Of a stretch of 5,441 nt of DNA, positions 1 through 5,441 are shown piece after piece. The number at the start of each line of letters is the position of its first letter. Position 1 is the first letter of the stretch. Location of the stretch: assembly GCA_011526395.1 (NCBI GenBank), contig WTHW01000020.1:1-5441 (forward strand). Reading direction: 5' to 3'. The position numbers and the translations under genes were made by a program. The stretch comes from Alphaproteobacteria bacterium (GTDB taxonomy: Bacteria > Pseudomonadota > Alphaproteobacteria > Puniceispirillales > Puniceispirillaceae). The notes beneath the pieces were generated by a model, which was given only the letters and a program-made list of their open reading frames with translations, had not been told where the DNA came from and did not search any database.

Positions 1-1630
1 TAAAAGCACGGAATGCATTTAGGTCAACACCAGCTGAAAAATGCTGCGCATCATTGTGAACTATGATACCGCGCCCATGATTTTGCGCTGCATGTGCCAC
101 AATTTCCATTGACTCATCATTCAGTGCATTGGCTTTCGAGTGAAATTCAATCAATCGTAAATCATTGCCAATTTCATATAAACTTGCAGAATTGTTGCTT
201 TTAAGAGGCGTGATGCATTGGCGCATCATATGAAAGCGCACTGTGCCTTCCGGAAGATTCACAGCCTTCATATCGGCGCGTGTACCATCATCATGGAAAT
301 GAGCAACAAATAAATCATCAGAACGCGCTTCATAAAAGGGCATGTCACTCGTCAAAGCGGCAGGGGTATCCAAATTTGCCTCAGCAATAAGCTCACGAAC
401 TGCCTTATTACCAAGCGCGTCCATCATTTCAAAAGGACCTTTAATCCAATTAAATCCAAGCTTCATCGCATCATCAATTTGCTGCGGTGTTTTGGTTACC
501 TCTGGTATAAGAGATGCCGCATAAGCCAATATATGCGCCAGACTTGCGCGAACAAACTGTGTTTGCGCACGTTCCTCATCTGATGTGTCCTGTGATTTAT
601 CAATTAACATTGCTAGCGGCTCTTCATTGCGCGCCTGCATTTCTGCAGCAAGTTTTGCCTTTTGACATAACTCTGTTTTTCTTTCGCTAACTGAACCATC
701 AGATAAATTCACAGCGAATTCTTGCTCAGTCTCATCAAGACGATAAAAACCACCTAACCCTTTGTCACCGGTATAGCCTTCTGAGATCATAGTCTTTATG
801 AGAGGTTGAACAGGGTTATGTTGTTGCCCAACGGCATGAAAAGCATCATTTTCCGGTAAGATTGTGGCTAGCGTATCAACAACATCAGCCATCAAATCGA
901 CACCAATCAGGTCATAAAGACCAAAGATACCTGTTTTTGGGATGCCCATAGGACGTCCCATTAGAGCATCAGCATCTTCGATGGATAAATTATGTTTTGC
1001 TGCTTGTGCCAGCCCAACCTGCAATGCATATACGCCAACACGATTTCCCAAAAATCCGGGGGTGTCATCACAAGATACAACACCCTTGCCAAGAATGCGG
1101 TCATTAAAATCTGCGAGCGTTTCTATGATCGCTTCGTCAGTTTGCTCGCCGCGCACAAGCTCTAACAAACGCATATAACGAACTGGATTGAAATAATGTG
1201 TAATCGCAAATCGCGCTTGGAAAGAAGATGGCATATCTTCTACAAGCAATTTGATTGGAATTGTTGAGGTATTTGATGTGACAATGCAATCATCTTTGAT
1301 GGTCTCATCTAGCCGCTTATAAAGGCTTTTTTTGATATCCAAACGTTCAACAACGGCTTCAATAATCCAATCGCAATCAGCTAATCTGCTAAAATCATCT
1401 CTAATATTGCCTACTGAAATTAGCTCGCTTCTTTTTTTGTGCATGAGGGCAGGGGGATCTGATTTTAATAATCTTTCCACCGCTTGCGTAGCGACGGCAT
1501 TTGCATCTTCTCCGTCTGATGGCAGATCAATAAGCAAAACCTCTCTTCCGGCATTGGCAATTTGACCTGCGATGGCACTACCCATTGTGCCAGAACCAAT
1601 TACGGCGATTTTATGTAAATCTCTAATCAT
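1..1630 (-). CDS. FadN-like 3-hydroxyacyl-CoA dehydrogenase / enoyl-CoA hydratase fusion, 3' end outside window
   Basis: Bifunctional beta-oxidation enzyme: NAD-dependent oxidation of 3-hydroxyacyl-CoA plus hydration of enoyl-CoA, in the cytoplasm. The reverse strand reads open from ATG at 1628-1630 to the window edge, giving 543 codons with no stop. The N-terminal Rossmann domain has GSGTMG (12-17) and Asp35 at the end of beta-2, which fits NAD. EAVVE (91-95), SNTS (119-122), the catalytic His in HYFNP (145-149), Glu157 and Asn196 in TPGFLGNR match the 3HCDH family. A first C-terminal helical domain follows (about 190-310), then a second copy (about 375-430). From about residue 483 a crotonase domain starts, with the oxyanion-hole motif FSAGVDL at 531-537. 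Dehydrogenase first and crotonase last is the order of Bacillus FadN (about 790 residues) and the opposite of E. coli FadB, so roughly 250 residues should be missing here. It is the last visible gene of the metY operon, 24 nt after the hydrolase. A weak GGA at 1637-1639 is the only ribosome-site candidate. The reading frame upstream of the ATG is closed by the hydrolase stop codon. Substrate chain length is not readable. Confidence 0.92.
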   Translation of the reverse strand, partial: MIRDLHKIAVIGSGTMGSAIAGQIANAGREVLLIDLPSDGEDANAVATQAVERLLKSDPPALMHKKRSELISVGNIRDDFSRLADCDWIIEAVVERLDIKKSLYKRLDETIKDDCIVTSNTSTIPIKLLVEDMPSSFQARFAITHYFNPVRYMRLLELVRGEQTDEAIIETLADFNDRILGKGVVSCDDTPGFLGNRVGVYALQVGLAQAAKHNLSIEDADALMGRPMGIPKTGIFGLYDLIGVDLMADVVDTLATILPENDAFHAVGQQHNPVQPLIKTMISEGYTGDKGLGGFYRLDETEQEFAVNLSDGSVSERKTELCQKAKLAAEMQARNEEPLAMLIDKSQDTSDEERAQTQFVRASLAHILAYAASLIPEVTKTPQQIDDAMKLGFNWIKGPFEMMDALGNKAVRELIAEANLDTPAALTSDMPFYEARSDDLFVAHFHDDGTRADMKAVNLPEGTVRFHMMRQCITPLKSNNSASLYEIGNDLRLIEFHSKANALNDESMEIVAHAAQNHGRGIIVHNDAQHFSAGVDLNAFRAF

Positions 1631-1654
1631 TATAAATCCAATAAATACAATACA

Positions 1655-2446
1655 CTATGATATAAAGTTGCGGATAATTTTGTTCGTCTCAAATGGTCTC
1701 TCTGACGGCAGAAAGTGCCCTGCATCTTCAACAATGTGAAATTCGCAATTATTTATTGCGTCAGCCATCTGCTTTCCCGCCTTTGCTGGCGTCATTTTAT
1801 CCTGAGACGCTATTATGGCTATGGCTGGGCAAGTTACTGAATGGGCGGCATCTAGACCATCTTTATAAGTGTTACATGCATTCAAATCAGCAAATAACGC
1901 ATTTTGTTGATTGGCGGCCATAACTTGCTTTCCAAAATCAATATGTGTGAAGCCCGGCCAGCTATGATCATAAAGATGGCTATCAGAGGCATGTGCCCAA
2001 TCCACCATTGCTTGATAGGCAGCTTGCGGTTTGTTTTTAGCCATATCCAGCAAAGCATCATTAACAGGGATTGCCATAGACCCTGCGACTAAACACAGTT
2101 TTTTTACTTTTTCTGGGTGGTTTTTGGCTAATTCTAGTCCAACTAGACACCCTTGGGAATGCCCGATAATGGTCGCACTTTTTATGCCTAATTCATCCAT
2201 CAGGCCTGCATACCAATCAGACATATCTGATATAGTTGTTAGCGGCGTGCCGCCAGAATGGCCATGCGCTGGCATGTCTGGGTTTAACACTTGCCAATCA
2301 CGGTTCGCAAAAAATCGGCCTTGTTGCAGAAAGGTTAAATGAGATTGACCAGACCCATGAATGAACAATAAGACTTCGCCGCTTGCGTCAAATGCACGTC
2401 CACCAGTAGACACAAAAATATCATCATTATTATAAGATAGATGCAT
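1655..2446 (-). CDS. alpha/beta hydrolase, substrate unknown
   Basis: A 263-residue single-domain alpha/beta-hydrolase-fold protein, the usual length for the family, with no signal peptide or membrane segment, so probably cytoplasmic. The complete catalytic set is visible: the oxyanion-hole HGSG at 30-33, the nucleophile elbow GHSQG with Ser97 (95-99), the acid Asp216 in ASQD, and His244 in DAGHFLP. The NPDMPAHGHS stretch (55-64) is typical of esterase, lactonase or C-C hydrolase members. A lid region lies between about 125 and 195. It starts 4 nt after the metY stop codon and is probably translationally coupled to it, with fadN-like following by 24 nt. This places it in the metY operon. It is not the alpha/beta-fold homoserine acetyltransferase MetX, which is about 370 residues long and has different signatures. 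An esterase or thioesterase acting on a product of the flanking enzymes is possible, but the sequence does not show the substrate. Confidence 0.9.
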   Translation of the reverse strand: MHLSYNNDDIFVSTGGRAFDASGEVLLFIHGSGQSHLTFLQQGRFFANRDWQVLNPDMPAHGHSGGTPLTTISDMSDWYAGLMDELGIKSATIIGHSQGCLVGLELAKNHPEKVKKLCLVAGSMAIPVNDALLDMAKNKPQAAYQAMVDWAHASDSHLYDHSWPGFTHIDFGKQVMAANQQNALFADLNACNTYKDGLDAAHSVTCPAIAIIASQDKMTPAKAGKQMADAINNCEFHIVEDAGHFLPSERPFETNKIIRNFIS

Positions 2447-2450
2447 AACC

Positions 2451-3752
2451 TTATGACCTTTCAGATGCTTTTTTAGCTATGCGAAGTGCATTTTTGAAAT
2501 CAGCTATGATGTCATCGCAATCTTCAAGACCAACAGAGATACGTATCATGTCATCTGTAAGGCCAGCATTTTTCATAGCTTCTGGCGTCAGATGTGAATG
2601 TGTTGTGCTGCCGGGATGAATAACCAGCGTTTTAGCATCCCCAACATTGGCCAAATGAGATGCAAGCTGCACATTTTCAATAAAGGCGCGTCCAGCAGCG
2701 CGTCCACCCTTTATGCCACATGAGATTATCGAGCAAACGCCTTTTGGCATTAGGCGCTGTGCAATGTCATGGTCACGATGGTCTGCCAGTGAGGGATGCT
2801 TCACCCATGCAATTTGTTCATGATCAGACAAAAATGCCAAGAGCTTTTCAGTGTTGGCAATATGCCTATCCATGCGCAAATTAAGTGTCTCAAGCCCTTG
2901 CAGCAGATGGAATGCGTTCGTTGGGCTCAGAGATGGCCCTACATTATACATGCCCTCCGAGCGGACACGTGCACTAAAAGCGGCCGGGCCAAATTCTTCC
3001 CATAAATTCACGCCTTGAAACGCATAATGTGGCTCAGTCAGGGTCGGGAAGCGGTCATTTTGACCCCAGTCGAAATTGCCACCATCAATGATGGCGCCGC
3101 CCATTGCAACACCATGTCCGCCCATCCATTTGGTCAATGATTGGATAACAATATTTGCACCATGTTCAATCGGCTTGAATAAATAAGGTGTGTTAAACGT
3201 ACCATCGATGACCAACGGTACGCCTGCTTTGTTTGCGATTTGTGCCACTGCTGGCACATCCATTACATCAAGTCCTGGATTACCAATCACCTCACCAAAT
3301 ACCATTTTTGTATTTGGTTGGATTGCTTTTTCAATCGCTTCTAAATCATTGGGAGCTACAAATGTTGTTGTGATGCCATATCTCGGCAATGTGTGCTCAA
3401 ACAGGTTAATGCTAGCACCATACATTTGTGATGACGCCACGATATGGTCACCTTGGCTAGCCAGCGAAAGTACAGTTAAAAATAGTGCGGCCATACCAGA
3501 TGATACCGCTACACAGGCAACCCCACCTTCTAGAGCAGCGACACGTTGTTCAAGGGTCGCTATCGTTGGGTTGGTTAGGCGTGAATAAATATGCCCGCCA
3601 ACTTCCATATTGAACAGAGAGGCAGCGTGTTCTGTATCCTGAAACACATATGATGTTGTCTGGTAGATGGGCACAGCACGTGCACCAGTTGATTTGTCAG
3701 CAACTTGACCTGCATGAAGTGTCAATGTGTCAAATTTATAGTTTCCAGACAT
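2451..3752 (-). CDS. metY: O-acetylhomoserine sulfhydrylase (O-acetylhomoserine aminocarboxypropyltransferase)
   Basis: PLP enzyme of the Cys/Met metabolism family, 433 residues, the normal MetY size (MetB/MetC/MetZ are nearer 380-400). It replaces the acetyl group of O-acetyl-L-homoserine with sulfide to give homocysteine, or with methanethiol to give methionine. Visible motifs are the YSRLTNPT segment (56-63) that reaches the neighbouring active site, the phosphate-binding SSGMAAL (84-90), Asp183 that pairs with the pyridine nitrogen, and the PLP Schiff-base Lys208 in SLTKWMGGHG. The HPGSTTHSHL block (379-388) is a MetY/MetZ-type signature, and Arg404 in IRISVGLED binds the substrate carboxylate. 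The residue after Asp183 is Gly, where many relatives have Asn; I read this as a subfamily variant, since the rest is intact. The ATG at 3750-3752 has GGTGA 9 nt upstream. It is the first gene of the minus-strand operon and diverges from dmdA. MetZ (O-succinylhomoserine sulfhydrylase) is the main alternative, less likely on length and signature. Confidence 0.9.
   Translation of the reverse strand: MSGNYKFDTLTLHAGQVADKSTGARAVPIYQTTSYVFQDTEHAASLFNMEVGGHIYSRLTNPTIATLEQRVAALEGGVACVAVSSGMAALFLTVLSLASQGDHIVASSQMYGASINLFEHTLPRYGITTTFVAPNDLEAIEKAIQPNTKMVFGEVIGNPGLDVMDVPAVAQIANKAGVPLVIDGTFNTPYLFKPIEHGANIVIQSLTKWMGGHGVAMGGAIIDGGNFDWGQNDRFPTLTEPHYAFQGVNLWEEFGPAAFSARVRSEGMYNVGPSLSPTNAFHLLQGLETLNLRMDRHIANTEKLLAFLSDHEQIAWVKHPSLADHRDHDIAQRLMPKGVCSIISCGIKGGRAAGRAFIENVQLASHLANVGDAKTLVIHPGSTTHSHLTPEAMKNAGLTDDMIRISVGLEDCDDIIADFKNALRIAKKASERS
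2457..2462 (-). promoter_or_regulatory. candidate ribosome binding site for the hydrolase, inside metY
   Basis: GAAAGG on the minus strand lies within the last codons of metY and ends 10 nt before the hydrolase ATG. A second, too-close AAGG (2449-2452) ends 2 nt before it. Because the site is read through by ribosomes on metY, the two genes are likely coupled in translation. Seen in sequence; function inferred. Confidence 0.4.
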
Positions 3753-3761
3753 AGTATTTCA

Positions 3762-3766
3762 TCACC
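3762..3766 (-). promoter_or_regulatory. ribosome binding site of metY
   Basis: GGTGA on the minus strand, 9 nt before the metY ATG, matches the anti-Shine-Dalgarno complement and supports the chosen start. An ATG lying inside this segment is out of frame with metY. Confidence 0.5.
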
Positions 3767-3819
3767 ATTTCTAATTTATTTACAAGATGAGTTCACAGGC
3801 AAACACCTTTTGTTCCTAG

Positions 3820-3847
3820 ATTTAACCATGCTGGTGCAAACTTCCAA
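3820..3847 (-). promoter_or_regulatory. candidate sigma-70 promoter for the metY operon
   Basis: On the minus strand, TTGGAA (3842-3847) as the -35 and TTAAAT (3820-3825) as the -10 are 16 nt apart, each matching 4 of 6 consensus bases. Transcription would start near 3813 and leave a leader of about 60 nt before metY. In such an AT-rich region chance matches are common, so this is tentative. Confidence 0.25.
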
Positions 3848-3913
3848 GATAAAAACATAAAAAACACACAAAAATTGACCGGTTTTGCGACTTGCCTCTT
3901 GCTTTTTATGAGT

Positions 3914-3942
3914 TTTCAATTCATTTCGGGTTTAGATATAAA
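3914..3942 (+). promoter_or_regulatory. candidate sigma-70 promoter for dmdA
   Basis: TATAAA (3937-3942) matches 5 of 6 bases of the -10 box, with a poor TTTCAA (3914-3919) as the -35 at exactly 17 nt spacing. The start point would be near 3949 and the leader about 20 nt, leaving the AGGAG site intact. A better-looking TTGACC lies at 3875-3880, but I find no -10 box at a suitable distance from it; it could be part of an operator. A weak -35 would fit a promoter needing an activator, which is inference. Confidence 0.35.
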
Positions 3943-3960
3943 TAATGTTGCTTTTTCAAC

Positions 3961-3965
3961 AGGAG
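3961..3965 (+). promoter_or_regulatory. ribosome binding site of dmdA
   Basis: AGGAG is the strongest ribosome site in the window. It lies 4 nt before the first ATG (3970) and 7 nt before a second, in-frame ATG (3973). The 7-nt spacing is nearer the optimum, so translation may start at the second ATG and give 370 rather than 371 residues. Confidence 0.7.
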
Positions 3966-3969
3966 ATCC

Positions 3970-5085
3970 ATGATGTCAGGCGCCCCAATTTTCCCGTCAC
4001 GCCGTCTTCGTCCATCGCCCTTTACAGAGCGCGTATCGCAAGAGGGTGTATCAGGCTACACAGTCTACAATCATATGCTTTTGCCATCCGTGTTTCGCTC
4101 TCTTGAAGAAGATTACCATCACTTAAAGAAATATGCGCAGATTTGGGATGTGTCTGTTGAACGTCAAGTTCAACTAGAAGGCCCAGATGCTCATAAACTT
4201 GCAACATTGATGAGTGCGCGTGATTTGTCCAATGCTGAGCCAGGTCGTTGTTATTATGCACCTGTAGTTGATGGCAAAGGTGGCATGCTGAATGATCCAG
4301 TTGCCCTTTGCATTGCGCCAGACAAGTTTTGGTTTTCCATTGCTGATTCTGACCTTTTATTCTGGGCTGCTGGTCTAGCAGAAGGGTATGGCATGGATGT
4401 TGAGGTAAGCGAACCTGATGTGTCACCACTTGCCATTCAAGGCCCTATGGCAGAAGACTTGCTCGTAAAAGTATTTGGCGAAGATATTCGTTCTATTCGT
4501 TTCTTCCGTTTCAAATGGTTTGAGTTCAAAGGTGTGCAGATGGCAATCGCACGCTCTGGATGGTCGAAACAGGGCGGGTTTGAGATTTATCTCCCTGATA
4601 CAAAATTAGGCACTGAACTATGGGATGCCATTACTGCTGAAGGTGAACCATTTAATCTTCGTGCGGGATGCCCAAATTTGATTGAGAGAATTGAAGGCGG
4701 CCTGTTTTCATTTGGCAATGATATGACACGTTCAGAAACGCCACTCGAAATGGGATTGGATAAATATTGCAGTCTGGATAGTGACCATCAATATATCGGT
4801 AAAGATGCGCTTCTTCGTCAACGTGACGAAGGTGTAAAGCGGAAGATCAAGGGCCTTATCATGGATGGTGAAAAGGTCTCACCTTTATCAATCCCATGGC
4901 AAATTTCTGAAGCTGGGCATAATGCTGGATTTGTGACATCTGCTGCTTACTCGCCAGATATGCAGGCCAATATTGCATTTGCCATGTTAAACACTGAATT
5001 TTCTGAAAATGGTCAGGAACTTACAATTCAATCAACCATCGGCACTCATAAGGCGGTCGTTTGCGATATCCCCTTCGCCGTTTAA
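3970..5085 (+). CDS. dmdA: dimethylsulfoniopropionate (DMSP) demethylase
   Basis: Cytoplasmic GcvT-fold enzyme that transfers a methyl group from DMSP to tetrahydrofolate, giving 5-methyl-THF and methylmercaptopropionate, the first step of DMSP demethylation. At 371 residues it matches SAR11 and roseobacter DmdA (about 365-370). Features I recognise from DmdA are the N-terminal SRRLRPSPFTE (10-20), YTVYNHMLLP (30-39), the EDYHHLKK then WDVSVERQVQ block (47-68), RCYYAPVVD (93-101) and LNDPV (107-111). GGFEIYLP (202-209) carries Glu205 and Tyr207, which correspond to folate/substrate-pocket positions in the family as I remember it. The aminomethyltransferase domain runs through about residue 270 and a C-terminal barrel through 280-371. 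Close relatives in the family are GcvT and dimethylglycine/sarcosine dehydrogenase domains, but the conserved blocks above favour DmdA. It is transcribed alone, divergent from metY and convergent with tupA. The start at 3970 or 3973 is set by AGGAG at 3961-3965. Confidence 0.88.
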   Translation: MMSGAPIFPSRRLRPSPFTERVSQEGVSGYTVYNHMLLPSVFRSLEEDYHHLKKYAQIWDVSVERQVQLEGPDAHKLATLMSARDLSNAEPGRCYYAPVVDGKGGMLNDPVALCIAPDKFWFSIADSDLLFWAAGLAEGYGMDVEVSEPDVSPLAIQGPMAEDLLVKVFGEDIRSIRFFRFKWFEFKGVQMAIARSGWSKQGGFEIYLPDTKLGTELWDAITAEGEPFNLRAGCPNLIERIEGGLFSFGNDMTRSETPLEMGLDKYCSLDSDHQYIGKDALLRQRDEGVKRKIKGLIMDGEKVSPLSIPWQISEAGHNAGFVTSAAYSPDMQANIAFAMLNTEFSENGQELTIQSTIGTHKAVVCDIPFAV

Positions 5086-5095
5086 ACTTATGTCG

Positions 5096-5441
5096 CTAGC
5101 GGGCATTTGGCACAAAAAGCTGAGTACCTGCTATTTTGAAATTTGATATTGTCTTTTGTCCATCTTCAGAGGTCAGCCAATCAGCAAATTGAATGGCTAA
5201 ATCCTGTCTAACAAACGGGCAGGCGCTATTGCTTATAGGAATGATGCCATATTGGTTGAATAGCGCCATATCACCTTCAAACAATATTTGGTGCTGTTGT
5301 TTATTTGCAAAAGATATCCAAGTCGCTCTATCAACGAGGGCATAGGCATTCTTCTCAACGGCAATGTTCAGGGTTGCCCCCATGCCTGTGCCTGTTTCAA
5401 GGTACCACAGGCCGCTATCTGGTCTTGGATCAATATTTGAT
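5096..5441 (-). CDS. tupA: TupA-like tungstate ABC transporter substrate-binding protein, C-terminal part
   Basis: Periplasmic binding protein of a tungstate (TupABC) importer; only the last 114 residues are in the window, and the signal peptide and N-terminal lobe lie beyond position 5441. The frame stays open past the first internal Met (5381-5383) to the window edge, so that Met is not the start. The segment WYLETGTGMGATLNIA, followed by AYALVDRATWISF, then LFEGDMALFNQYGIIPI, and a terminal DWLTSEDGQKTI block ending in LFVPNA, follows the C-terminal lobe pattern of TupA proteins as I know them. The ligand-binding TTTS-type N-terminal motif cannot be seen, so tungstate rather than molybdate specificity rests on family resemblance alone. 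The stop codon is 10 nt from that of dmdA. No hairpin with a T-run separates the two convergent genes. Confidence 0.82.
   Translation of the reverse strand, partial: SNIDPRPDSGLWYLETGTGMGATLNIAVEKNAYALVDRATWISFANKQQHQILFEGDMALFNQYGIIPISNSACPFVRQDLAIQFADWLTSEDGQKTISNFKIAGTQLFVPNAR

Larger units (their letters stand above)
3753..3969. other. divergent intergenic region between metY and dmdA
   Basis: This 217-nt stretch must hold the promoters of both the metY operon and dmdA. It is strongly AT-rich, with an A-rich run on the plus strand around 3849-3874 that could be an UP element or curved DNA. A small palindrome ACCGGT lies at 3878-3883 near the middle. A short complementary pair, CACC (3804-3807) and GGTG (3832-3835), could form a 4-bp stem with a 24-nt loop in either transcript. 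I see no convincing riboswitch, terminator or small ORF. Confidence 0.7.

Noticed and set aside
1631..1657. Read-through fusion of the hydrolase into the FadN-like protein
   Set aside because: The hydrolase TAG is in the same frame as the downstream ATG, with only eight sense codons between, but both proteins have normal ends and no recoding signal is visible; ordinary termination and restart is simpler.
1655..2446. Homoserine O-acetyltransferase (MetX), expected beside metY
   Set aside because: Although it has the same fold, it is about 100 residues too short and lacks MetX-type signatures.
3190..3588. 132-residue open frame on the plus strand opposite metY
   Set aside because: It lies entirely antisense to the clearly coding metY, has no recognisable motif or ribosome site, and is best explained as a codon-bias shadow. 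The same applies to the plus-strand open frames at 342-524, 942-1178, 1332-1565, 1693-2342 and 2796-3005.
3804..3890. SAM-II-like riboswitch on the plus strand upstream of dmdA
   Set aside because: The loop-like GATTTAACC is present, but only a 4-bp CACC/GGTG stem can be drawn around it and no GCTAAA-plus-GG pseudoknot partner follows at the right distance; the nearest GGTT is about 50 nt away.
4022..4429. 135-residue open frame on the minus strand opposite dmdA
   Set aside because: It is antisense to the conserved part of dmdA, its composition (rich in His, Gln and Leu) is not protein-like for this genome, and it has no motif or credible ribosome site.
5096..5383. A complete 95-residue small protein starting at the ATG at 5381-5383
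   Set aside because: The same frame stays open upstream to the window edge and encodes further TupA-like residues (WYLETGTG), so the ATG is an internal methionine of a longer gene.

Overview
The window looks like an aerobic, free-living marine alphaproteobacterium with a fairly AT-rich, compact genome (SAR116-, SAR11- or roseobacter-like). This is inferred from a strong DmdA-type protein, very short gaps between genes and the kinds of genes present; no marker gene here fixes the taxon.

Layout. Positions 1-3752 carry a probable three-gene operon read on the minus strand. It starts with an O-acetylhomoserine sulfhydrylase (metY, 2451-3752), continues with a small alpha/beta hydrolase of unknown substrate (1655-2446, 4 nt after metY), and ends with a FadN-like 3-hydroxyacyl-CoA dehydrogenase fused to a C-terminal crotonase domain (1-1630, 24 nt after the hydrolase; its 3' end is outside the window). 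A 217-nt divergent intergenic region (3753-3969) separates this operon from the plus-strand dmdA (3970-5085), the DMSP demethylase. Convergent to dmdA, with only 10 nt between the stop codons, lies the C-terminal part of a tungstate-binding ABC transporter protein (tupA-like, 5096-5441), whose 5' part is outside the window. There is no gene-free stretch longer than 300 nt. I see no RNA gene, mobile element or CRISPR array.

How the genes may work together. DmdA moves a methyl group from DMSP to tetrahydrofolate and leaves methylmercaptopropionate (MMPA). Further breakdown by DmdB, DmdC and DmdD/AcuH, none of which is in this window, releases methanethiol and acetaldehyde. MetY enzymes can join methanethiol to O-acetylhomoserine to give methionine directly. 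The head-to-head dmdA/metY pair therefore suggests a DMSP-to-methionine sulfur assimilation locus. The crotonase/dehydrogenase fusion and the hydrolase, cotranscribed with metY, could act on acyl-CoA intermediates, but nothing in their sequences proves a link to DMSP. The tungstate transporter may be an unrelated neighbour, or may supply tungsten to an oxidoreductase acting on C1 or aldehyde products; that is speculation.
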